This document shows, piece after piece, positions 1 through 10,300 of a stretch of DNA of 29,032 bases. Below the pieces are notes generated by a model. That model did not search any database. It saw only the letters and a list, made by a program, of their open reading frames with translations, and was not told where the DNA came from. How positions within the stretch are numbered: position 1 is the first letter of the stretch; the number at the start of each line of letters is the position of its first letter. Both the position numbers and the translations under genes were made by a program. This stretch comes from Hirudo medicinalis (taxonomy: Eukaryota; Annelida; Clitellata; Hirudinida; Hirudinidae), in contig MPNW01000418.1 of NCBI GenBank assembly GCA_011800805.1, positions 57,501 through 86,532 on the forward strand, in the 5' to 3' direction.

Positions 1-220
1 TTGCCAAGTTATGCCTTGAAAGTTAACATGAAACTGAACACTTTTCAAGCACAACAAATCTTACTGAGGCAACAACGACAAATTTTAATTTTAATTTGCG
101 ATGTTGCAGTGCATTACAGAAGAACAACAACCCGAAATGTTGAGCCACGAATATTTTTTTAAGACTAGACGGTTTGTAGCTGGGATGACATTGTTTATAT
201 TAAATCATAATTAAATATAA

Positions 221-255
221 AAAATAATAATAACAATAACAATAATAATAATAAT
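221..255. repeat. (AAT)n microsatellite
   Basis: Imperfect run of AAT/AAC triplets, seen directly. Confidence 0.85.
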
Positions 256-540
256 TACATTTTTATTACTGCCATGTGAGATTATTGCAAATGATATTGT
301 AAGGCTGAGACTAACTTAACGCGAATGACCAGAGGCTGGAAGAAATCTGAAAACACATTTATCCACTTTAAAAATAATTTTTCACAAAATCACGACTCGC
401 AGCAGAACAATTGAAAAATATCGAAAAAATACCTTCAAATCGATGGATGATCTTGAGTTTATTATTTGAGTTAATCATTATTGTTATTATACAACAAAAT
501 TATTAATTATAATTATAAATAATAAAAACAAATTATTTAA

Positions 541-580
541 TTATAATAATAATGAATTATATAATAATAATAATAATAAT
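541..580. repeat. (AAT)n microsatellite
   Basis: Interrupted AAT triplet run, seen directly. Confidence 0.8.
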
Positions 581-1055
581 ACGTTATGTAATAACATTTT
601 TATGCAAATAAAAAAATAATTCCTTGTAATAACATTCATTTGTTGCACGATTTACAGTTTTCGATATAATTTAGTTTTTGATTTCAATTTTTCAAAATCC
701 ATTGATTGGAAATTATTTCTTTAAATTAAAATTGTCATAATTAAGTTATTAATATTTGAAATTCGTGTTAATTAATTTAAAATAATTGATTTAAAAGTGA
801 GATTTATTTCTAATCTCTGGAATTGTTCCTGAATATTTGAGTCCAGTCAATAATCAGAAATAATTTTTGTTGTCTTGGAAAATAGAAATGTCTACTTATA
901 TATTAATGTAATTTATTATTATTATTATAATCGATACATTGTTTGTAATGCAAATGCACTATTGAATAGATGATGAGCATGATGACGATGATGATGATGC
1001 TGAATGAATTCTCCACGAATGAGTGAAGAAACACCGAAGAGTGGAGGTTCCGTGA

Positions 1056-1063
1056 TGACGTCA
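1056..1063. promoter_or_regulatory. Palindromic CRE-like site
   Basis: A perfect TGACGTCA octamer, the consensus for CREB/ATF bZIP factors, lies in a more complex patch of otherwise AT-rich DNA. About 60 bases downstream is a palindromic TCACGTGA E-box. An isolated octamer can occur by chance, so function is only suggested. Confidence 0.25.
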
Positions 1064-1120
1064 TGTGATGGTGATCATCGTGGGTGGTGATTGTTTTAAT
1101 TAGAGGATTTTTTGGACCCA

Positions 1121-1129
1121 TCACGTGAC
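1121..1129. promoter_or_regulatory. TCACGTGAC E-box (MiT/USF type)
   Basis: TCACGTGA is a palindromic E-box of the kind bound by MITF/TFE and USF bHLH-zip factors. It lies close to the CRE at 1056. No adjacent gene start is evident. Confidence 0.25.
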
Positions 1130-1215
1130 CGGGAGTTCTTTGTTGTCCGCGGGACTAAATTGAGCATTGTCATCTTTATGGAGTTCCCATGATGAGGAAA
1201 ACGATGATTGGAAAT

Positions 1216-1275
1216 TATGATGATGATGACGACGACGGTGATAATAGTGGTGGTGGTGGTGATGATGATGATGAC
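1216..1275. repeat. GAT/GAC/GGT triplet repeat
   Basis: Compound triplet run moving from GAT through GAC and GGT back to GAT, seen directly. No reading frame of interest crosses it. Confidence 0.8.
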
Positions 1276-1464
1276 GGATGGTATGGCTTTGAGCTAGTAA
1301 TTATTTTAATTATTGATAATTGCTGTAATTAAAATCTCCATTGTTCATAAAGATAAATAACAGATAAATATTTAATAATTATTGTTAATACTTTGCAATA
1401 ATTTTCTACTTTGAAGAGTCGCTTGCAAAGGGAACTGTTGTAGTTTCAAGCAAGTTCTTGTAGA

Positions 1465-1528
1465 TGCATTACCAAGTAAATGAATTACCAAATAAATGCA
1501 TTACCAAATAAATGCATTACCAGTAAAA
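1465..1528. repeat. 16-bp tandem repeat, four units
   Basis: Four adjacent 16-base units (1465-1480, 1481-1496, 1497-1512, 1513-1528) share the core TGCATTACCAAATAAA with one to three differences. Each unit contains ATTACC. Confidence 0.85.
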
Positions 1529-2080
1529 TTCAGAATTACAAGGTTATCTTAAGGTTTTATGTTATTTTTGTCATTTATCCAGAAATAAATATGGCCTAAA
1601 ATGTGTTTTTGAAGTCAAAGTTTTAGAAGAATTTATTAGCTACGCTTATGTATCGATAGTTGTTTGGTAGCTGTCAAGAAATTATATGTATATTAGTAAT
1701 TATTGCAATAGAATTATATTGTTGTTGTTATTATTTGTGTCATTAATTGTATTATTGTCGTTGTTATTTGCTTGATTAATGGTTTTTCATTACATCAATA
1801 ATGACATCACACAACAGCATTTTAATGCGTGCGACGTAATGGACTTAACGGGCCATTTGGATTTAATTAATTACAATAATTAGCTCAGCGCCATCTTTAA
1901 ACTTGAGTTTCCCTTGATCTCCACTGATGGATTTCATCCACTGACTCACTCGTCAGAAGCTCAAGTGGCTCCAGTGAATTAATTCCACAATTACTTCCCA
2001 GGGCACTTGATGAACTCAGCTTCCACTTTCCAGTGTGGATTTCGAATTTTAAAAGGAGATCTAATTTGCGCTTATTTTTT

Positions 2081-2206
2081 GTATTATTGTTTTATTTATT
2101 ATTAATTATTATTCATTATTGTTTCTTATTAATTTTTATTATTTATTATTATTTATTATTATTAATTATTATTAATTAATATTTATTATTACTATTATTA
2201 TTAATG
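2081..2206. repeat. TTA-rich low-complexity block
   Basis: Imperfect TTA/ATT repeats, seen directly. Confidence 0.8.
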
Positions 2207-2963
2207 TTTTTGTCTTTAGGTAATTAAGATTTATTATCATTTAAAATTGAGATTCTAATTTATTATATTACAAAATAATTGTTAATTAATTTTTGAAAAT
2301 TAATATCTGTCGTGTAAATACATTTAATATAATTATTATATAATAATTATGGATAATGTTTACGCGATGCTGAATCTTTTAATTTTTATTTTACATTATT
2401 GTTTCATTTGTCAAAGTCCTGCAAAGTTTACTTTTAGTCCTGAAATGAATTTTGAATGATTAAGAAAACTTTCTTGTTTCGGCAAAAAAGAAAAAAAAAA
2501 ACTGAATCAAGATCAAGACGAGTTTTTGCGAATAAATTTTTCGACTTTATTTGATTTTACGATCCTGAGGAGGGATCACTCCCTGTCGACTTATCGTTCA
2601 AACAATCAAATTATAGAAGCACATTGCATTCATCGGCCTAAATTTAATCGTAAACACCATTCAGCCCTCAACATAGCCTCTCCTACGAATTTTAAAATGT
2701 CACACTTTCAAGTTCAATTTCTCTTCCGATAACCAATTCAATTCAAATTTTTACAATTTGATAATTTTAAGATAATTTTGTTCTATTTAAAAATAATTTG
2801 TTTAGAATTGATAAGAAACGTGAAGGCGAAAACTGGAACTGGTTGAATATTTCAGAGAATTTGTTGGAATGTTTGGAAAAAATTAAAAAAATCCTTTCTA
2901 ATTAAAAAAGAGGTCAACCTCCCGTCCAACTGTATTTCAGCTTCAAACTTAACAACGTCCAAG

Positions 2964-3052
2964 TGATGGATGGATGGATGGGTGGATGGATGGATGGAAG
3001 GATGGATGGATGGAAGGATGGATGGATGGAAGGATGGATGGATGGATGGACA
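2964..3052. repeat. (ATGG)n tetranucleotide repeat
   Basis: Run of ATGG units with AAGG and GTGG variants. A second short run lies at about 3112-3142. Read on the minus strand it gives a spurious Ser/Ile/His/Pro-rich frame (2949-3278), which is a repeat artefact and not a gene. Confidence 0.9.
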
Positions 3053-3059
3053 AGTGAAT

Positions 3060-4190
3060 GGCTAGATGAATCTCATGGATAGAATGAGAGTTGGATGGAG
3101 AGTGATTGGTTCTTGGATGGATGGTTTTTGGATGGATGGACGGAAGAGAGGTTGAAAAAATGAAAGGCAAATAAAAGGGAGAAAAAGTCAAGAGAAATAT
3201 CGAATTGAAGGGTGAAATTTGTATGCTTCTGAATTGTCCACAAATAACTTTATTCTTGTGTGTTTTGTTCGTGCTCATGTTGAAAATTCCAAGATTTATT
3301 TATTCCAAGTTTCATTTATTTATTTGTTTTCATATTTATTGTTTTTATTGTTTGATTATTTAAACTAATAAATGATTCCTTGTTAATCTAATGTTAGATT
3401 AAGATTTCATGTGAATTTTTTTTTAAACTAATTTATAAATTTTGTTCCGACTCTGCATTGCCCGCCCAAGAAAGTTTTTGATTGCACAACAAATAAATCA
3501 AGAATATTTTGAGAAACCTGAAAAAAAGTCCTTGAACAGGAGACGATTGACTTGGAAGTTGTTGGTGGCAAAATATATAATTATAATATAATTATAACAT
3601 AATTGTTATAATTATAATATTAATAAATTAAGATTTGGGTTGAAAACAAGGTTTGGATTGAACAAGGGTCGAGGCCAGTGGCCATTGGGTTAGGGAAATG
3701 TTTAATCACAACCTGCCTAACCAAGGCGAATGCAATCTGCCTAAACTTCAAAAGATGGACTCAATCGGACAAGCGCTACCGACATAAAGAGACCTGTTCT
3801 AATGAATTTCTTAGAAAGTACGACTGAGCTGACGGACGGAAGTACAGGGGTCGAATTTAATTAACCTCTCGTCCGTTGGATTCAGGAAATTCTTTTTTAA
3901 TCAACTAATTAAAAGTCTTCTCAAAATTTTAATCAGTCGCTTGCTTTGGTTAAGTTGATTACAAAGACAATTTAACTTTTGCATGAAGTGATGACGATGT
4001 TATCGAAATCAGTTGCATCTTTTCGTGGATGACATCGATGCTATTCTTTCAACTTAAAATTTAAATTTCAGTTTTTTAAATTTCAAGTACCATTATTAGT
4101 GATTTATTATTATTGATTCATTATTAGTGATTTGTTATTATTTATTCATTATCATTCAAATTTTAAGTGTCTTTAACCTCATTAAACATT
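3060..4190. other. Non-coding stretch
   Basis: No gene is seen. It contains a perfect AT-rich inverted repeat (3587-3616), a more GC-balanced segment (about 3650-3870) with no long open frame, and near-duplicate TTATTAGTGATTT copies around 4095-4140. Confidence 0.55.
3587..3616. repeat. Perfect 13-bp inverted repeat
   Basis: Arms TATAATTATAACA (3587-3599) and its exact reverse complement (3604-3616) flank a TAAT spacer. It could extrude as a cruciform or fold as a hairpin. All-AT arms make chance occurrence likely in such DNA. Confidence 0.7.
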
Positions 4191-4194
4191 TTAA

Positions 4195-4560
4195 AATGCT
4201 GCTCTTCCAAGCTGTCAGTACTTTGAGAAGTAAGCTTCCAATAGAAAAAGTGTATTTCATTGAAAACAATTTAAAACAAATTCAGTCCAAGCAAATACAC
4301 TTGGCAACCCAGGGAGACACAAGGTTTGAACAAGTTAAAAGAAATTGACAAGACGTATCCATGCTGCTTGAGTCGTTGGAGAAGTAAGATGAAAATGCTT
4401 CCATACAAACCGAACGAAGCGGGCAAACGGCAGGCGATAATTTCATTAGGCGGTATAAACTCAATTCTGCTGGCGACACATAAACGTCGTCAGCTAAGGA
4501 CAGGAAGATGCGATCGCCCGAAGTCTGAGAAATTCTTTTGCCGTTGTGGAAGTAACCTGG
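4195..4560 (+). pseudogene. Possible decayed coding sequence, family unknown
   Basis: One reading frame runs through about 120 codons with protein-like, helix-favouring composition (motifs such as QGDTRFEQVKRN and MLLESLEK). Four in-frame stops interrupt it: TGA at about 4346, TAA at about 4382, and later ones near 4481 and 4526. Before the first stop it is open from 4127. An overlapping frame (4326-4607) is open for 93 codons and very basic. I do not recognise a family. The pattern suits an old processed or broken gene copy, but a chance run in a less AT-rich patch is possible. Confidence 0.25.
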
Positions 4561-4609
4561 TAATGGATGTTTTCAGACGAATGTACATGTTCCGATGTAA
4601 TAAATAAGC

Positions 4610-5580
4610 AGTAATTGTTACAGCGGTTTTAAATCTTTGTTTTTGCAGTTCATTTATGTAGAGTCAGAAGCGTATTTTGTTAACCGTTTATATAGCGCTC
4701 CTTCCCGAGGACTCTTGGGGCAGTCCAAGCTAGGTTTTGAACACGACTGTTGCCATAACTGCCTCATTGCAGGGACTCAACCCTCTGAGTAAACTAACAA
4801 GCCAGTATAACGTTCTAATTATAATTACATGATAAGAATGCCATTTGAACTCGCAATTACTTTGATGATTAGCAACATTCTATGCATTTGTTGTCATTAT
4901 TACATTTTCAACATGAACATCTCCGATGCTTCTTCTCCAGAATGAATCTCCCTCCGAGGAAGAATGAAGGAGAGAAAGTGTGAGTAACGATCTCCAGGTG
5001 GATGTCTGGAATGATGGACACTTCCGTGGCATATTATGCATGGAAGCGAGTAACTGTTTGCTTGGACTTTCGATCAGCCGAGGAATCGTAGGATGTCACG
5101 CAAGACTGTGGGAAATAAAATGAAAGGACATGTGCATTCTTTCCTCAACTTACTTTTTCCAGTTCAACAATTTCCTCTCATTTTTACTCATTTTTACTCA
5201 TTCCATCCTCAAACATTCCTTCCTTGCCCATTGGATGAGCATGAAACCCCTAAGTCCATCTTAGCAAATCTCCAATCTACCCGAGAGGCCTGATTCGATT
5301 TAACATACCTGGATTAAGAGCCCGCATACATGCTTGGGAAATTTTCTTTGGAAAAGTTGACAATGAGAAATTTTATATTGCATAATTAAATGTTTTATCA
5401 TTTTTGAATGTGAAAACTTTCAATCGTGTTTTAAATTTTTATGAACTCCGAAACTCCAAACTCCGTCGGTAGAAATGAAAGTGAAGATAATGAAATTACA
5501 ACCTGTTATAACATTAACTTATGGTGAATTTCCTTTGCTATCCAATCCAGATCTCAGCATCTAACTGGCAACAACACTCT
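4610..5580. other. Non-coding stretch, no feature recognised
   Basis: Mixed-composition sequence with short open frames only (for example 5093-5293), none showing domain motifs, a signal peptide or flanking splice sites. I see nothing else in it. Confidence 0.5.
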
Positions 5581-5582
5581 GC

Positions 5583-5951
5583 TTGCACCTCCACGAGGAT
5601 TTTTGTCCACCTGCCTTTGCACGCTTCCTCGACAAGAACAAACAAACACTGGTTCATAAGTTTGCTACCACGTGCAGGGAAATTATAAAAACGGAAAGGT
5701 TAAACCCCAACAAGGCCACATCATTAAACGGTAGTTCCAATTTTCCGCGAATTTGCCTCGCGTTGTGGCGTTCTTGGAAGCGGCTTCCATTAATGTGGAT
5801 TAGAAGCGAGTGCCGAGTCGTCGTTTGCGAGCTATTTATTGTGCGCTACATAATGCCCCCTCGGTTGCTAATTCCTTTTGATGGTGCTTTTCTCCCAGGA
5901 AGTTCTAAGGCGGCCACGGTCTTCTTTGTCGGTAAACAGGGCGGTACTTAG
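5583..5951 (+). other. GC-richer island with a 122-codon open frame
   Basis: GC content here is clearly above the background (about half G+C around 5761-5820). The frame opens from a TTG, not an ATG, and has no recognisable domain, so I do not call it a gene. Homeodomain-like ATTA/GGATTA sites near 5790-5805 and its position about 1.5 kb before the protocadherin start suit a conserved regulatory element or an untranslated exon. This is inference. Confidence 0.25.
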
Positions 5952-6167
5952 GCCGGTTTTCGATCACGGTTGACCTCCATCACCTTCCATAACCTTCACT
6001 TGATTCGCAACTCTCCCTTCTCACACTCTTTCATGGTTGATGGAGGTTTGTGCTTCGATGATAAAGGTTTTCATGCTCGTCCATCCATTCATCTGCCATC
6101 GTTTTGTATTACCTGTAAGGTACTTCGGGGAAGGGATTATGTTTTGAGTGATTCTGCTGAACGCGTG

Positions 6168-6247
6168 GATGATGATGATGATGATGATGTTGACGACGAC
6201 GACGTTGATGACGATGATGGTGACGAGGATGATGATAATTATGATGA
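6168..6247. repeat. GAT/GAC triplet repeat
   Basis: GAT and GAC triplets that would read as an Asp-rich tract on the plus strand. The frame (5970-6260) otherwise lacks gene features, so I treat it as a simple repeat. Confidence 0.8.
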
Positions 6248-6381
6248 CTATGCTAATTGATCATGAAATACTTTGCCTTTCTTGTGGGAGTTGACTCGGG
6301 TTTTCGATAGATTAACCATCAGTCTATTTTGACTCAGGTGTGAAGTGGAGTTTTTTGTTCGGCTCTGTTTAAAGCTGGAAA

Positions 6382-6388
6382 TATAAAA
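6382..6388 (+). promoter_or_regulatory. Candidate TATA box upstream of the protocadherin
   Basis: TATAAAA occurs upstream of a good splice donor (CAG|GTAAAT at 6715/6716). Because the coding first exon of the protocadherin is preceded by an acceptor (TTTCAG ending 7335), an upstream non-coding exon is expected. One running from about 6410 to 6715 would fit, but no initiator is clear. Confidence 0.2.
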
Positions 6389-6677
6389 ATGTCGATTTAC
6401 CAGGCAACCGAACGGAAAGGAAAAACAAAGAATAAGCTAAAGAAGCAGAGGATACAACTTTTTTTCCTCCTCAGTCTCTCGGCACTCCACGAAATCATGC
6501 GACCTATCGATCAGTCAAACGAACAGCTTCTATTGGACACAAGTCAACAGAGTTGGGCTTGAATTGCATGCGTGCATTTAACGGGGACGAAATAAGCCAG
6601 GAGTGAGTGGAATATCTTGCTTCTCACACACGCCAGAATGTCTTCAGTTTGGCCGTGGTAGCCCGGAATGGTGGGCA

Positions 6678-6687
6678 ATTTGCAAAT
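6678..6687. promoter_or_regulatory. Palindromic octamer-like site
   Basis: ATTTGCAAAT is a self-complementary variant of the POU-factor octamer. It lies in the GC-richer block preceding the protocadherin. Function is not shown by sequence alone. Confidence 0.2.
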
Positions 6688-7335
6688 GAGATTTGTTCGC
6701 ATCGCATCGCTACAGGTAAATCACAACCTTGTCCAGGTAGTTTGCCAAAAGGAAGAGAAATGATGAGAAAAATTCTTTTTCAGTGAAAAGGATGTAAATT
6801 ATTTTTTTGATGTCCTAATTGTTTTACGCTGCAATATACTGGTGTTTGTCCTCATCTGATGCTAACACCATCTCCAGGTCTCCAGCTATCAATCGATTCG
6901 TCTCCAACCCCTCTTCGCGGAGGTCCTGATTATCGAATTTCCGTTCGCCGATGATTCTACCTTTCGCGGTGTTATTTGTTTCCTTCAAAGATGAAGCTCG
7001 TCTCCATTATTAACATCTTCCGCAAGAATGAACAACATTTGTACTCCCGTCTTTTTCTGCCCATCCAGCAGTTCTTGCATCCATGCATTTATCAAGAGTC
7101 CCATCATCCTCATCAGCTCGATTTTAATTACATCTTCAGTCTACTTTATCACATCAATGGCTTCGTTTCAAAGCCACAAAACCAAGGAAAATATTTTGAC
7201 AAAGAATTTTTGTTTTATCTCAACTGAGCGTTTCTAAATTTAAACATATTTTTCAATTCAAAATATTCATAAATATTCATAAAGCACAAAGGTAAACATT
7301 GATATTCTGAAATTTAAATTTTGAACAAATTTCAG

Positions 7336-7377
7336 CTCAACCGTTCAGATTAGTTCAAAAACACAATACCTGGAGTC
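7336..7377 (+). promoter_or_regulatory. 5' untranslated part of protocadherin coding exon 1
   Basis: An acceptor-like ACAAATTTCAG ends at 7335, 42 bases before the ATG at 7378. This implies that transcription starts further upstream and that a non-coding first exon is spliced in. The ATG was chosen because it opens a signal peptide that runs straight into EC1. Confidence 0.4.
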
Positions 7378-10300
7378 ATGCATCTTCCACATTTGTTGCT
7401 GATCGCCAACGTTTTGTCCAACATCTATGGTTTCGTTTCCAGTCGTGAGACGGTGAAGTATTTCATCCAGGAGGAGTTGGAGTCCAACCACTTGATAGGT
7501 ATCGAATGATCTTTTTCACCATACTTAGGAAGTCTGTGTTTTCGAACGCTGAGTGGATCTTTGAGATCAAACATGAGAGTTACATGCCGATAAGTTGGTG
7601 ACATTCAACAACGTGATGAGATGAAAATGTAAAATTTGTATTTTATTTTTTATTTATAGTTTAACCAGTTACGCAAATTAATGGGTACGTCGAATTTTAG
7701 AAAAAATTTATTGACGAACACAGTAACCAAATAACTTTTTCAACAGGCAACTTAATGAGTCTCATAACACTCCAGTCCAACACGACAAACCTGGATTTCA
7801 TCAGGTTCAGCATTTTATATCAATCGACACTCACGAACGTCAACGGCGACCTGACCAAGTACTTCCACATAGACGAAAAGACCGGTGAAATATTCCTGAG
7901 CAAGATCATCGATAGAGAGCAAATCTGTCCAGGAGCAGACGATTGTACGATTGCTTTCGACGTGGCGGTAAAACCACGAAGCCACTTCCAAATCATAAAA
8001 GTGAGGGTCGAAATTGCAGACACGAACGACAACAAGCCTCGTTTCTTTGAGAAACGCATCGAGCACCGCATCTCGGAAGCAGCAGAACCGGAAAAAACTT
8101 CCATCGCCATCCCAGCGGCCACTGATCCAGACAGTGCCGAAAACGGCATCCAAAGATACTTCCTTGTCCCTGACGATGGACCTTTCGTCCTGGTTGCTAA
8201 TAAAATCAACGGGGAGACCAATCTTAAACTTGTATTGAGGTTTGTTTTAATATTTTAATATAATAATTTTTCAAAAAATATTTTTTCGATTTCTGGAAAC
8301 AATTTATCAATTCTAACTTACTTAATCGAGAAATCTATTTATTTCCGTCCCATATTATTTACGTATGTTAATGTATTTTAAAGAAATGCAAGAATTTTTG
8401 GAGTGCATAAAATCTAAAAGCAGTTTTTGTTATGTTCGTCGTCGTAGAACGAAACTAGATAGGGAGGTTGAAGATCAGTACTTCATGAAAGTTTACGCCA
8501 TCGACGGTGGAAAGAATCCCCTGACAGGATCAGTGGAGGTGGAAATTGTGGTCCTGGATGCCAACGATAACATGCCAGTCTTTGATCTGGAATCTTACCA
8601 GGTAACAATCAGGGAGGACGCCATTCCGGGCACAATCCTGTTGCGAGTGAGAATTTTTGTCGTCAACTTTTAAACATTCATTTGAACGGGATTTTTATTT
8701 AATTTCAAGTACAGATACTCAAACATATGTCAGTGTTAATTGAATGTTGAGCAAAAATCGTAAATGGAATAAAATGAAGATGCTAAACCCTCCTGTCGAA
8801 ATGTCGCAGGTGAGAGCAACAGATATGGACATCGGAGCCAACGGTCAGGTTGTTTATTATTTTTCATCTCACGTTCTCATCGAAGACGATTCTCTGTTCG
8901 GCATCTCAAATCACACCGGCGAAATCAAACTTCTGAGTTCTCTGGACTACGAGAAGACCACAAATTATGTTCTCTCTGTCACTGCCAGCGACTTGGGCCA
9001 AGACGCGACACCATCGCATGTCAGAGTGGTGTTCAACATCGATGACGTCAACGACAATCCTCCTAAAATCAAACTCAACCCCATCGACCACAATCGTTCC
9101 GGATCAGCCCCGCACTTCGAAGGATCAAAAACGACCTGGATGAGATTGCAAAGCCATCATGAAAAAAATTCTCAATCTTCAAGCCACTCGAATCTCTCGC
9201 AACGAAGCAAATCGAGAAATTCATTCAGCTCAACAAACGGCATCAACAGCACCGAATATAAATTCTCAATAGTCGAAAATTCTCCTCCGAATCAACTCGT
9301 TGCCCACGTCTCAGTCACAGACGCCGACAGCGGAGAAAACGCCAGAACGACGTGTTGGCTGATCGGCCATTCCACCCGTCTTCTCCATCATCCTCAGAGA
9401 AATTATTTCCGCCTTCAGCAGCTCTACTCCTCCGAGTTTAAACTCCTTTCAACACCAGAAGCCTCCTTCAACAGGGAAGAGATGGATAGCCACAGAGTCA
9501 TCATCGTCTGTCAGGATCACGGACTGCCTGATCAGTTGACTTCATCAGTAGAAGTTCGCATTGAAGTTCTCGACATCAATGACAACACACCCACTTTTCC
9601 AAGCCATGAGATCTCCATCTCTGTTCAGGAAAATAAAGAAAGTGGTTTCTTAATTTCAAAAATTCGGGCTACTGATGCGGATTCGGGAGAGAATGGCAGG
9701 TTGACCTATGCATTGGAAAGTGATGACAAGACCCTGGATTTGGTCAGAATCGACCAGAACTCTGGATCCTTGTTGGTGAAGAACAAAATGGACAGAGAAG
9801 TCACTTCTGAGTTGAAGTTCAAAGTTATTGCCAGAGACTCCGGTCAGCAGCCCCTGTCAGCCTCTGCTCACGTCACGTTGAAGGTAATTAATGGCAGAAA
9901 TTGTCAAATTGAGAAAACTTTTGTGATTTGTTTTCATGTTTAAATAAACATCCGTTACAGGTGTATTAAGTCATTAATTCTTTTAAAATAAACCTTAAAT
10001 TTATTATTGTTGCTTGCCTTGAGACTGCAATTATTATGAAACTGCGATCATTTTCGATTTCCCTTCAATTCCATTCATAACATTTCCATTCAAGTTACCA
10101 TCTTCTTGACAAAGTTAAGCAAACATTTGTCAGCACCTTTAAATTAATTGATTATAAATGAATGCCATTGAATTTGTGTTGTGACGCCGAATATAATGAA
10201 ACGACCTAATTATAGATTGAGGACGTGGACGACGAAGGACCAGTGTTTAGTGCGGACAAATACACCTTTTCCATCGAGGAGAACCAGCCACCTGGTTCCT

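Larger units (their letters stand above)
1..2940. other. AT-rich non-coding stretch
   Basis: I see no gene with convincing codon or splice structure here. The stretch is mostly AT-rich with scattered AAT/ATT microsatellites, a GAT/GGT block near 1216-1275, a 16-bp tandem repeat at 1465-1528 and a TTA-rich block near 2081-2206. Open frames at 903-1124 (minus) and 2526-2732 (plus) are short and low in complexity, and I do not regard them as genes. Two islands of more complex sequence (about 1010-1140 and 1800-2045) could be regulatory. Confidence 0.6.

Noticed and set aside
2949..3278. 109-codon minus-strand frame rich in Ser-Ile-His-Pro
   Set aside because: It is the translation of an ATGG tetranucleotide repeat.
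3587..3616. Terminal inverted repeat of a transposon
   Set aside because: The arms are only four bases apart and consist of simple AT sequence.
5970..6260. Open frame ending in an Asp-rich tract
   Set aside because: The tract is a GAT/GAC repeat and the upstream part has no recognisable protein features.
7815..8221. Two minus-strand frames of 112 and 133 codons
   Set aside because: They are shadows of protocadherin exon 2, which has clear cadherin motifs on the plus strand.
8744..8809. ATG at 8744 as an alternative protocadherin start
   Set aside because: The residues before VRATDMD have no cadherin character, and a clean acceptor (GTCGCAG) ends at 8809; the segment is intron.
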